The notes under the pieces are model-generated. The model was given only the letters and a program-made list of their open reading frames with translations. It searched no databases and had not been told where the DNA came from. A program made the translations under genes and the position numbers. Positions 36,725-45,900 of a stretch of DNA of 64,000 nt are shown here, piece after piece. This DNA is from Bifidobacterium sp. ESL0690 (lineage in GTDB: Bacteria > Actinomycetota > Actinomycetes > Actinomycetales > Bifidobacteriaceae): positions 2,480,001 to 2,544,000 of the forward strand of contig NZ_CP113939.1 of NCBI RefSeq assembly GCF_029392315.1, given 5' to 3'. The stretch's first letter is position 1. Each line of letters opens with the position of its first letter.

Positions 36725-39508
36725 ATGCGGAATTCGAAGTTGAACAGTCCGGCGCGACTTCTGACTGGTATTACAGCAGCCGTTGCCGCGATGGCATTAA
36801 CATTGTCGCCTGCAATAGCCATGGCCGACACTCCAACCACATCTGCGCCGAAACAACCGGCAGCGGGCCAAAGTGCCACGCAAATGCCGGCCCCCGGCCA
36901 GCAAACCCTGCGGCAGGAGCCCACGACGCCAGAAACGCGGACGCCCGCCCCTGCGGCACCGGCCACACCAAGCGCACAGGATGAGACGCCCTACGCCTGC
37001 ACCGAGGGTACAAGCACCTTCAAAGACTGCTTCCCCGACGCGGCTTTCCGTGCCTATCTGGCCAGGGCGTATCCGTTCGACAGCAACTCGTCGAACAGCA
37101 ATAATCCAGGCAATAAATTCGATAACTCCGTCGTCACGGCGGCTTGGGCCGGCAGAGTGGACAAGATCGACGGCAGTGGCCTCGGCGCGTACGGACTCGG
37201 CGGAGCAAGCCAGATCAGCGACATCCGCGGCATCCAGCTGTTCACCAACCTCAGTACGTTCACCGCCGCAAGCCGCGTAGACCATGGGTTCTCGGCTGTT
37301 ACCGACTACTCCCCCATGTCGCACCTGGCCAATCTCACCACGGTCAATCTCGCCTATATCGGCAATAACGTTCCTGGCGACGTCAACAACGCCAAGCTTT
37401 CGACCTGGACTTCGGCAAACATGCCTGCCCTGACTTCGCTGAACCTCGAGGAATCCTCCTTCTGGGACGTCTCCCAGCTGGCAGGTCTTTCAAATCTCAC
37501 CAGCCTCAATCTCAACAGGAACCTGTTCGGCAAGAGCGGCACCGCCGCCGGAGCTCCCGATGACAAGGGCGCGTTCAGGAACTTCAACACGATGTTCCCG
37601 AACCTGCGGCAACTCGACGTCGGCAATGACGAGGCGCTGCACGAAGACACGAACTTCGACGTACTCACGCTTTTGCCGCATTTGACCGACCTTGACGCGA
37701 GCGGTATCGGCATCGGCATCCACGGCAAGATCCCCGCCGGCATTGCACAGATGACGCAGCTTCGCACCCTCAAGATGCATGACGACCGGCTTAGCGACGT
37801 GACAAGCCTTGCAGGGCTCACCAACCTGACCACACTCGATCTGAGTTGGAACGGCCTTGATGACATCAGCCCGCTTTCCACGCTGACGAACCTCACCAAG
37901 CTGGATGCCAATGACCAGCAGATGAAAACCGGCGATTATGTCGCGAATCCGGACGTGACCATTCCTTCCGGAACCGTCGCCAACACCCGCCAGTCCCCGG
38001 CCATCACGTTCGGCAGGTCGGCGTGCTTCTATTACAAGAACGAAACGAAGCCGGCCTGCCTCGACCCGGGCAATGTGGCTATCAACGGAGATTCGGTAAA
38101 GCTGATTGATCCCCATGTGGATGTCCCTCGCGACTTGCCTACCTCCGAGCTCGGCAACGTGGTGAACAATCAGTTGCGTGACGGCCTTGTCGCGATCCCC
38201 TTCTCAGGGTCCATCACCGATTCCACCGGCCGGTTGATCGGCAATTTCAACGGGCTTTTCGCACCCATAGTGCGCGCGCCGCGAGTGGTGTTCGACCTGC
38301 GTGGCGGCACGCTCGATGGAAACGCCAACCCTCCAACCAGGCAGATGGTCTACGGCAGTTCGTTGAAGGGTATGCATGATGGCTTCCGTAGCGGCGACAC
38401 GTTCCGAGGCTGGAGGGCTTGCAACACCGGAACCAGCAATCACAACCCCACTCCCTGCACGTTCAACAATGCACCGAAATTCTATGTCGATACTGACCTG
38501 ATCACCGATGACATGACAATCTATGCCTTCTGGCAAAGCGACAACAAGCATGATGTCGTATTCGTTCCCGGAGCCAACCAAGCCACATGGACCACTCCCG
38601 TACCTATCGGCAGCATTTTCGAAAGGCCGGCAAGAACACCAAGAAATCCCGGCCATGCTTTCTTGGGCTGGTACACAGATCCTAATAGTGGAGTGCTCTA
38701 CGAGTTCGGCCATGAGATCGACCATAACTTCAATCTTTATGCCCATTGGGGACCCGAAGGTTCCGCACCCGAAAGCCTGGCAGCGAAGTATACGGTCCAA
38801 TTCGACCATCGCAACGGCCAGCCCGGCACCCAGGAAGACGTTCCAGCCGGCAACACGGTCAAGCAACCGCCTACCCCGGTAAGGACAGGCTTCGACTTCA
38901 AGGGCTGGTCCACTACGCCCGATGAAGGCACTGCCTATAACTTCGGAAACTCCGTCAACTCGAACTTGGTGCTCTACGCCCTGTGGACGCCGAAGAGCTC
39001 CAGTTCGGCACAGGTCTCCGCACCGGCTCCTTCCTCCCCTTCAAGCCAGATTGCCAACCGTTACGTGACCATTCAAAACTACGCTGCTGGCAACGCAGGC
39101 AATGCAAGCGCTGCGAACGTCGGTAACGCAATCGGCGGCGGCAAGGACGCGGTGGCGGCCAATGGCAACGGCTTCAACCTCCTGCGCAGCAACGGAAGCG
39201 CGAACGATTCGAAGCAACAGGCGAAGCCCGACACGCAAGGTGGCCAGAAGGTCTGCAAGGCCAACACCATCAGCACCACGACTCCGTCCTCCATGCGCAA
39301 CGACGGTACGTTCGGCAGCGTCCAGTCGATCTCCGATTACGACGCACAGTGCGTAGCCACCGCACCGGCAGCCGCTGGAGTCGAGCATCACTCGAATCTC
39401 GGCTGGCTCTGGCTGCTGCTCCTGGTGTTCCTGCTTCTGCCGCTGCTCTTCTCCCGTGATCGCTTGCCGAATATCGGCCAGCACAAGTCTGCGGAGATTT
39501 ATAAGTAA
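36725..39508 (+). CDS. internalin-like LRR surface protein with InlB B-repeats
   Basis: The 927-residue protein has a signal peptide (LLTGITAAVAAMALTLSPAI, end near AMA), a Pro/Thr/Gln-rich stretch, and a cap with the pattern C-x5-TFKDCFPDAAF that is shared with the other LRR proteins of the window. Leucine-rich repeats of 21-24 residues (LSNLTSLNLNRNLF, LTNLTTLDLSWNGLDDISPL) cover about residues 150-400. Three InlB B-repeat-like modules follow (FDLRGGTLDG, FVPGANQATW, FDHRNGQPGT). The C-terminus is a strong membrane helix (LGWLWLLLLVFLLLPLLF) and a basic end, but I see no LPxTG motif, so it is probably membrane-anchored. It likely functions as an adhesin. Confidence 0.88.
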   Translation: MRNSKLNSPARLLTGITAAVAAMALTLSPAIAMADTPTTSAPKQPAAGQSATQMPAPGQQTLRQEPTTPETRTPAPAAPATPSAQDETPYACTEGTSTFKDCFPDAAFRAYLARAYPFDSNSSNSNNPGNKFDNSVVTAAWAGRVDKIDGSGLGAYGLGGASQISDIRGIQLFTNLSTFTAASRVDHGFSAVTDYSPMSHLANLTTVNLAYIGNNVPGDVNNAKLSTWTSANMPALTSLNLEESSFWDVSQLAGLSNLTSLNLNRNLFGKSGTAAGAPDDKGAFRNFNTMFPNLRQLDVGNDEALHEDTNFDVLTLLPHLTDLDASGIGIGIHGKIPAGIAQMTQLRTLKMHDDRLSDVTSLAGLTNLTTLDLSWNGLDDISPLSTLTNLTKLDANDQQMKTGDYVANPDVTIPSGTVANTRQSPAITFGRSACFYYKNETKPACLDPGNVAINGDSVKLIDPHVDVPRDLPTSELGNVVNNQLRDGLVAIPFSGSITDSTGRLIGNFNGLFAPIVRAPRVVFDLRGGTLDGNANPPTRQMVYGSSLKGMHDGFRSGDTFRGWRACNTGTSNHNPTPCTFNNAPKFYVDTDLITDDMTIYAFWQSDNKHDVVFVPGANQATWTTPVPIGSIFERPARTPRNPGHAFLGWYTDPNSGVLYEFGHEIDHNFNLYAHWGPEGSAPESLAAKYTVQFDHRNGQPGTQEDVPAGNTVKQPPTPVRTGFDFKGWSTTPDEGTAYNFGNSVNSNLVLYALWTPKSSSSAQVSAPAPSSPSSQIANRYVTIQNYAAGNAGNASAANVGNAIGGGKDAVAANGNGFNLLRSNGSANDSKQQAKPDTQGGQKVCKANTISTTTPSSMRNDGTFGSVQSISDYDAQCVATAPAAAGVEHHSNLGWLWLLLLVFLLLPLLFSRDRLPNIGQHKSAEIYK

Positions 39509-39546
39509 GCCCTGCAGGCGCTGAAACTAGCGGCCTCTCAACGAAA

Positions 39547-39584
39547 TTGACGCCCTCCGACCTCTATAGGTTGGAGGGCGTCAA
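39547..39584 (+). terminator. intrinsic terminator after the LRR gene
   Basis: TTGACGCCCTCC and GGAGGGCGTCAA are perfect 12-bp arms with extra pairing towards the loop. Confidence 0.8.
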
Positions 39585-40253
39585 TGCGTTTCAGGCACTC
39601 ATGGCCGTGTCTTAAGACAGTACCTTTAGGGACGAGCCTGGGGAACGAATTTCGATGACTTCGCTTTTCACAAGTTTCGGATTCCGTGCTTTTGCTCGGC
39701 CATAACGCCTTAGAGCGTTTAAGGAGCTTGCTTTTTATACGTCTTCAGGCCGTTCGCTTTCAGGAGCTTGCTTTATATTGCAACCTGCGTTGTTATGGAG
39801 CCGATCATCTTTAGGCTTTCGGCCATGAACCGTCTCGCTGATACAACGGTCTTCAAGAGCTCCCCGGCCAGCATTTTCTATCAGAACGTAGCTTGTACAC
39901 AACAGCTAATTCCCAGAGAACCAATCTTAGACAAACCCGCTCACGGCCATTTCGTTTCATCTGCTAAAACGCCGCATAGAACGCCTTTAACCATGGATCT
40001 ATAGAGTTGTTAGGCCAACTAGATTGGTCCTTATATATGGTCCTTTATGTGCGTCTGAGGACACAGTTCATAACATTTAGTGTTATAAAACATCATCTAT
40101 GACTGACCAATCTACCTGTCAGCCACGTTCCAGCCAAAGCTGGAGATCAATAAAGCAATATCAACGGTTAAGAATAAAAGCGAAAACCGCAAAGGCCACC
40201 AAACCCTGCAGGACTCATGTCCAGCACCGTCAGCCCTAAGTACTCAACATACA

Positions 40254-40297
40254 AATAAGGGCGGCCACCCTGCTTGTGCAGAGCAACCGTCCTTATT
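40254..40297 (-). terminator. hairpin after the pilus adhesin gene
   Basis: AATAAGGGCGG pairs with CCGTCCTTATT with one mismatch. On the minus strand it lies 83 bases past the stop codon of the adhesin gene. Confidence 0.6.
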
Positions 40298-40379
40298 ATT
40301 GAACCTTCTTAACTGTTACCAGCTGGCTATCAGGCCGCCACCAAGTAGCGACTAGCTGATGCCATCCGGCCGCAAGCCG

Positions 40380-43300
40380 TTAGATCCTGTGCCGCGGGCC
40401 GCTCGTGGACGAAACGCTGTGACGTCCAGCCGATGCGCCTTGCAGCTGCGCATTCTTCTTGTAGCGGCGATAGACGAGGTCAGCCGTTGCGAGCACAGCA
40501 ATCGCCAGCAGCAACCACAGCAACCAGGAACCGGTTATCGGCAGCTGACGAACCATCGGCGCCAGCGGAACCTTGGCCTTTACGATCGCGGATTCGTTGG
40601 TGGCCTGGTCGGTAGCAAAGGCCCTTACGATACCGCTGTGAACGTCCGAAGGCGGAACCAGTGACCAGTTGCCTGCGGCATCAGCCGTGGTCTCGGAGGT
40701 CTTGCAATCGCCGGCAGCTCCGGCCGTGGGATCGCCTGTCACCGGAATCCGGCAGGTACCGGACGTATCGTTCGAATCCCAGATCACCGTCACCTTGGTA
40801 CCGCTGAGGTCGGTGTGCGAATCCCGGGCCGTCAGCTTGCCGCTTACCTTGCGGTAAGTGGTCGTGTCGAAGGTCAGCGCAGGCGAGGTAACGTCGACGG
40901 ACCAATCCTTCGGGCCGGCGGTTGCCGGACCCTGGGTGCTGGTGAGCACGGCCTCGAAGGTATAGGTATCACCCTTCGCCACGTTTGCCGGAACCTTGAA
41001 GTTGGAAATCGGGATATCCACACTCCAGGGAGTGTCACCAGGCGACGGTACCGAAATGGGCGCGCCAATCTTGGTGGTGTCCGCAACGATGTCGCCGGAA
41101 GTGGATGCCGAAGGATCCTTGAACTTCATGTACAGCTGGACGCTCGCGGTGCCGTAACCCACCGTTTTCGCGGTGCCGCTGACCGTGACCTTGGCATTGT
41201 CGCCATCGGTAAGCTCGCCGTTCGCTTCCTTCTTGGTGTGAGGAATATCGATGCCATCGACGGAAACCGCCGGCGTCTCGAGACCCTTCTTGTAAGTGAA
41301 GTTGTTGTAAACCGTGTCGACGGTCCAACCCTTGTCAATCAGTGATTGAGCGTTGGGCTGGTCGGTGATGGCCATGTTGGCGCTAACGCCCTTGGCATCA
41401 TTCGCCTGATCGATCAGCGGATTGTAGACATCCTTCAATGCCTGGGTTGCGGAGCATGCCGCTGCAGCAGGGTTGCCGGACGAAGTCGTCGAGACCGGCC
41501 AAGTGACCAACTTGTAGTAGCCATCGAATTCAGGCTGGTTGGCCTTCACCTTGCCGAAATCAATCGACCCATCCTGATTCTGGGCAGGTGCCAGGCTTCC
41601 GTCAGCGCTCTTGGCCATCAATCCGCCAGGCTCGTTGAGCTTCGCGTTCGGAGCCCACAGCGGAACCAAGTCATCGTCAGCGGCCTGGTTCGTGGATTGC
41701 GCCTGCGGCGTCAGTGAATCCACCGGCTTCCAATCGCGTCCGTTGACAAGGCCGAACCACTGGAAGTAATACTTCGTGACCTTGCTGCAGACGTTGTTGT
41801 TGGCCCTGTTGAGATCCGGGTTGACCCAGCGCAGGAAGAACGAGTCCTTCGGTGCCGCCTGCGTAACGTTTGTCGGAGATTTGCTCTGCCCGTAATTCGG
41901 CAAGCCGGAATAGGCAGGTGCACCGGCATCGGTGATCAGGCCCCAGTTGGCCTGGCCATTGCTCCACAGATGCGGGTGGGTCTCGTCGTAACCGACGAAG
42001 GCGAACGGACCATCGCACTGGCCGGAATCGTTCTTTCCGTTGCATCCCTTGCGATAGGTGCGCAGCGGGTAGGTCTTGGAACTGACGTCGACCTGAGCGC
42101 CGTCCTTGTTCGTGGACTTGTTGTGAGTCGTGGCGTAGATATGCAGAGCCTGCGGGGTGCCGCCAAGTCTGTTGGACGTTCCCCAGGCACCGCTATTCGG
42201 ATAATCGACATCGGCTTCAACCGAAACCGTCAGGTAATCGTAAGCGCCTTGCGTCGATACGCTACGAATGGTGTAGTAGTTGAACGAACCGTCACCGACG
42301 TCCTTCGCCCACCAATAGGCGGCGATGGACTTGGCGGCATCCGTGTTCTGCGCCTGGTTGTCGCTTTGCAACGTGTTGAGGTAGTGAAGCGACCGCTGCT
42401 GGCCGGAGCCGTCATAGCTGTAGCTCAGCTTCAACCCGCATCTATCCTGCTTGTCAAGGCCTTGCACAACGCCGTCAACAGTCCATAGCATCGTGTCCTT
42501 ATTCGGATAATTAGTCATGGCGGTGCAGCCGGGATTGACGTCTCCGTGAGCAACCCTCAGCACAAAGTCGGCACGAAGCTCATCGTCGTCTGCGCTGACC
42601 TTGTTGTTGTAGCCAAGCATCTTCTCGATCTTCGGCGTATGGGCCGGGTCGTTGGCCGCAGGCACGATTCCGCCGGAAGTGTCAACGGGGTCCGTGGGAG
42701 TGGTGGCCACCGGATTGCTTGGGTTGAAGCCCTTGTAGTCGTAGCCTTCATAAGCCGTGCCAACTGTCCAGCCCAAGTTCATCAGGTACTGGGCGTTGTC
42801 GGGATGGTTGACCGCCATATCCTCGGTGACGCCCTGGTTCTCGTTGCCACCGCCGTAAAGCGGGTTGTAGACTTCGCGCTGGCTCAATCCGTTCGGGCCT
42901 TGCTTCTTGGTGGCGAGGCAGGAGGAGATATTGCCGCTGCCGTCACCGCTGGTAGGCCAGGTAACGAGCTTGAAATAGCCGTCGAGACCTTGGTCATCCT
43001 TGGCCTTTGCGAAGTTGATGGAACCGTCCGCGTTCTGTGCAGGGCCATCACCCATGATCGTGCGGTCGGCGTTGTCGCCGTCCGGATCGTTGTAGGAGGC
43101 GTAGTTGCTGTCCGAACTGCTTCTGAACTGACCAGTATTCGGATCATACTTGTAGCCGTTGGGGGCAGTTCCTGGATTCGTCGGGTTCTGGCCATTAGAG
43201 GCTAGCGCATGCGAATTGATGGAGAGTGCCGGCACCCACTTGCCGTCCTTTAGGCCGAACCATTCGTAATAGAAACTTGAGGTATAGGCGCAAGGATCAT

Positions 43301-44606
43301 CGGCCGGCCCGGGGTTGTTCCACATCGTGAAGAACGATTGCTTGGGAGCCGTGCCCGCAGGGGTCTTGTTGACAAAATCCTGGCCGTTGAAACCGTTGTC
43401 CGGACGCAGGCCCCAATTGGCCTGGCCGTTGGTCCACAGCTTCGCGGTGTCGTTATAGCCGACGTAGGCGATAGGCCCGGCGCAATTGCTGCCCGAGCAA
43501 CCGGTGTTGTAGAGGTAAACAGGATAATCCGCGGCAATATTCGTCACGTGTGCGGTGTCTTGAACAAGCGCCTGCGTATTCGTATAGCATCCGTCATTGA
43601 GCCTGTTGGAGCACCAGCCGAGATCGACGGCCTTCTTCGGCTTCACCACGGCGTAGACGCCACGCGCATACTTAAGGCCACCCAGTTGGTTCGAGCCAGC
43701 GGGATTATCGGGATAGTTCTGATCGCCTTCCAAGGAGATGGTCAGGTAATCATACTTGCCATCGGCCGAGGTCTTGAGGTTCTCGATGGTGAAATACTCA
43801 TCGATGTTCCAAGCCCATTCGGTTGCCGCAGCCTTGTAATCGGAAGGCTTGGAGCTGGCATTGCCGAACTGCGTGTTCATATAGGAGAGACGGCGAAGGC
43901 TTGAAGCCTTGTTATTACCGTCAAAACTATAGGTATAGAAGAACTGGAGCCCGCACTGACCGGTGCCGTCGCGACCCGCGTTTTTGGCGGTGTTCTTGTC
44001 GTTGGCATTGTTATACTGTTTTGCCAGCGGTACGCAATCCGGCCTGACATCACCATGGCCGACACGTAACACGAAGTCCATACGCAGCTCGTCGGTGACG
44101 CTGTCGACGCGATCATTGTCGCTCAGCATGGCCTGCAGCTGCGGCTTATGCACATCGTCATCGCCTTGTGGGCCGACGCCGGAGTCCTGAGGGGTCACAG
44201 CCTTGTTGCTGCTGTCACCCTTATCGCCCGACGTTCCCGGCTGAGGCGCAGCTTCGTTGCCTGCCTTATTGCCCGTGGCGCCTTGCGAACCGGTTGATCC
44301 CTGATTAGTCGTGCCTTGGCTACTGCCGCCACCCAACGTCTGCGAAGGGTTCTGCGGGTTCACACTGTTCGACTGCCCCGACTGGCCGGAACTTTCATTC
44401 CCATTGATCTGGGTAGAACCTTGGTCCGTGCTCGCCTGGACGGTCGACTGCGCCTGAGCGCTGTTATCGCCTGACTGGGGCTGCACGGTGTCTGCCGTCG
44501 TGATCATCGGGACAACCATCAGCACCGCAGTCAAGGCAACACCCGCCACAAGAAGCAGGCGACGACCACCACGCGGAGACCGATTTCCCTGGTCTGACTT
44601 GTTCAT
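40380..44606 (-). CDS. pilus-operon large adhesin, two tandem homologous domains, LPITG anchor
   Basis: The 1408-residue protein has an N-terminal signal-anchor (LLLVAGVALTAVLMVVPMITT) and a 120-residue Gln/Ser/Asn/Gly-rich linker. It then carries two homologous blocks of about 480 residues. Each starts with a D-E-L-R-x-D-F-V-L-R-V-x-H-G-D-V motif and contains WSNGQANWGL or WTNGQANWGL and a W-F-G-L element, so a domain has been duplicated. A beta-sandwich region (about residues 1110-1350) and LPITGS, helix and RRYKKN tail follow. It is the third gene after major pilin and class C sortase on the same strand, so it is the likely tip or accessory adhesin. GAGGCAAC precedes ATG 44606. Confidence 0.88.
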   Translation of the reverse strand: MNKSDQGNRSPRGGRRLLLVAGVALTAVLMVVPMITTADTVQPQSGDNSAQAQSTVQASTDQGSTQINGNESSGQSGQSNSVNPQNPSQTLGGGSSQGTTNQGSTGSQGATGNKAGNEAAPQPGTSGDKGDSSNKAVTPQDSGVGPQGDDDVHKPQLQAMLSDNDRVDSVTDELRMDFVLRVGHGDVRPDCVPLAKQYNNANDKNTAKNAGRDGTGQCGLQFFYTYSFDGNNKASSLRRLSYMNTQFGNASSKPSDYKAAATEWAWNIDEYFTIENLKTSADGKYDYLTISLEGDQNYPDNPAGSNQLGGLKYARGVYAVVKPKKAVDLGWCSNRLNDGCYTNTQALVQDTAHVTNIAADYPVYLYNTGCSGSNCAGPIAYVGYNDTAKLWTNGQANWGLRPDNGFNGQDFVNKTPAGTAPKQSFFTMWNNPGPADDPCAYTSSFYYEWFGLKDGKWVPALSINSHALASNGQNPTNPGTAPNGYKYDPNTGQFRSSSDSNYASYNDPDGDNADRTIMGDGPAQNADGSINFAKAKDDQGLDGYFKLVTWPTSGDGSGNISSCLATKKQGPNGLSQREVYNPLYGGGNENQGVTEDMAVNHPDNAQYLMNLGWTVGTAYEGYDYKGFNPSNPVATTPTDPVDTSGGIVPAANDPAHTPKIEKMLGYNNKVSADDDELRADFVLRVAHGDVNPGCTAMTNYPNKDTMLWTVDGVVQGLDKQDRCGLKLSYSYDGSGQQRSLHYLNTLQSDNQAQNTDAAKSIAAYWWAKDVGDGSFNYYTIRSVSTQGAYDYLTVSVEADVDYPNSGAWGTSNRLGGTPQALHIYATTHNKSTNKDGAQVDVSSKTYPLRTYRKGCNGKNDSGQCDGPFAFVGYDETHPHLWSNGQANWGLITDAGAPAYSGLPNYGQSKSPTNVTQAAPKDSFFLRWVNPDLNRANNNVCSKVTKYYFQWFGLVNGRDWKPVDSLTPQAQSTNQAADDDLVPLWAPNAKLNEPGGLMAKSADGSLAPAQNQDGSIDFGKVKANQPEFDGYYKLVTWPVSTTSSGNPAAAACSATQALKDVYNPLIDQANDAKGVSANMAITDQPNAQSLIDKGWTVDTVYNNFTYKKGLETPAVSVDGIDIPHTKKEANGELTDGDNAKVTVSGTAKTVGYGTASVQLYMKFKDPSASTSGDIVADTTKIGAPISVPSPGDTPWSVDIPISNFKVPANVAKGDTYTFEAVLTSTQGPATAGPKDWSVDVTSPALTFDTTTYRKVSGKLTARDSHTDLSGTKVTVIWDSNDTSGTCRIPVTGDPTAGAAGDCKTSETTADAAGNWSLVPPSDVHSGIVRAFATDQATNESAIVKAKVPLAPMVRQLPITGSWLLWLLLAIAVLATADLVYRRYKKNAQLQGASAGRHSVSSTSGPRHRI

Positions 44607-44656
44607 GTTGCCTCATCCTCAATCGTTTGTTTTATGACTTAACATTGCAAAAATTT

Positions 44657-45676
44657 TCAAATATCATGTCGCCCGCCACCCTGGCTGCGGAATGTTCCGT
44701 CCGAATGCCATGGCCATGGGTAGATACGATGGCGGTAATACCGTATCTGGAGCAACAACCCACCTAAAATAACCGCGATGACAAATGCCAAAGCCCCCGG
44801 GAAGAGACCATCCCGCTGATGTGCCTCATCCGGTGAAACCGTGGTGCGCTCGGCCGTCAATATCAGGCGACTGGTGTTGATCCCGTACGGCGTACAGGTC
44901 ATCAACGTCACCAGATCACGGCCAGGAACCACCCGGTACAAGTGGGTATCGGACGGGTTAATGACATGAATGCCAACAACCCGATATGCCATCTTTTGTT
45001 TTAAAACGTTGAGAAAGAAGACATCACCCTTGTGCATCCTGTCGAGACGTGTAAACAGCAAAGCCGATGGAAGCCCACGATGCCCTGAAAGCACCACATT
45101 CGTCGAGGCTCCTCCCACTGGAAGGCTCGTTCCCCGCAAATGCCCAACTCCCTTGGCAAGCACATCCTGTGACGTGCCGTGGTAGATTGGCAGGTTCACC
45201 GATATCTTGGGGATAGTGATGCTCCCCATGATGCCGTCTTCGACATTCAGCAACCGCTCGTACGTGCTGTTGCGCAGTATGGGCGGAATCAAATCTTCAT
45301 TCTCTGCATCTTCGTTTTTGTCGCCGCTAGCCTTGGCACCCGAACCGAACGGATCACTGAACTCACCCAAATCGTTCTGCCCGGATTGGGCAATGGCCAC
45401 GTTATATTGCCGCGCTGCACTGATTTCACTGTTTATCCGCGCAGGCGACCAATCGTCGACCGTCCTGGCGACGGAATCCGTGACCTTCGCTTCCTGCTGC
45501 ATGTTGTATGTCTGTATCGCAGGAATCCACAACAGCGCTATCAGCAATGCCACCGCAAGTAGATTGTGGATGACGTGGATTGCCACGCCGTAGAAATCAT
45601 GCTTCTGAGAAGGTCCGTCATGCTCGAAGAACGAATAGAAATCCGCATTAAGGGTTTCCTCAACGCTCTTTTCCAT
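44657..45676 (-). CDS. class C (pilus-polymerising) sortase
   Basis: The 339-residue transpeptidase polymerises the pilin subunits. It has an N-terminal membrane helix (VIHNLLAVALLIALLWIPAI), the class C lid motif as DPF, the catalytic His in LSGHRG, the catalytic Cys in TLMTCTPYGINT, and the Arg in SRLIL. A second hydrophobic helix near the C-terminus (PGALAFVIAVILGGLLL) fits class C. ACGAGGAG precedes ATG 45676. It lies between the major pilin and the adhesin on the same strand, and a hairpin in front of it may lower its expression relative to the pilin. Confidence 0.93.
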   Translation of the reverse strand: MEKSVEETLNADFYSFFEHDGPSQKHDFYGVAIHVIHNLLAVALLIALLWIPAIQTYNMQQEAKVTDSVARTVDDWSPARINSEISAARQYNVAIAQSGQNDLGEFSDPFGSGAKASGDKNEDAENEDLIPPILRNSTYERLLNVEDGIMGSITIPKISVNLPIYHGTSQDVLAKGVGHLRGTSLPVGGASTNVVLSGHRGLPSALLFTRLDRMHKGDVFFLNVLKQKMAYRVVGIHVINPSDTHLYRVVPGRDLVTLMTCTPYGINTSRLILTAERTTVSPDEAHQRDGLFPGALAFVIAVILGGLLLQIRYYRHRIYPWPWHSDGTFRSQGGGRHDI

Positions 45677-45746
45677 GCCCGCACACTCCTCGTGAACTCA
45701 ACGATGCAAGGCCAACATAACAATTTTGCGGAAGGTTTAAGCCAAG

Positions 45747-45837
45747 TTTCCGACGTTTCGTCTAGTCGATCTTTGACGACAAAAGTCTTTTTAAAGGTTT
45801 CCGACGCAACGCTTTTCAACGAGCGTCGGAAACCTTT
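45747..45837 (-). promoter_or_regulatory. hairpin between pilin and sortase genes, possible attenuator
   Basis: A 15-bp perfect inverted repeat (45793-45807 and 45823-45837; AAAGGTTTCCGACGC and its complement) lies just past the pilin stop. A second copy of TTTCCGACG starts 51 bases away at 45747. Partial termination here would make pilin more abundant than sortase and adhesin, a common pilus-operon arrangement. Confidence 0.6.
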
Positions 45838-45900
45838 GGAGATTGCACCTGGAGAGGAACTTACTGCTTAATTGGTTCCTCTCCAAATGCGATCTATAGA

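Larger units (their letters stand above)
39509..40379. other. 870-bp region with terminators, no gene recognised
   Basis: A strong terminator hairpin lies at 39547-39584 and another at 40254-40297. Between them are two copies of AGGAGCTTGCTTT (39722 and 39762) 40 bases apart. A direct repeat of this kind could mark a lost mobile element. No convincing coding frame or RNA gene was found. Confidence 0.4.
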
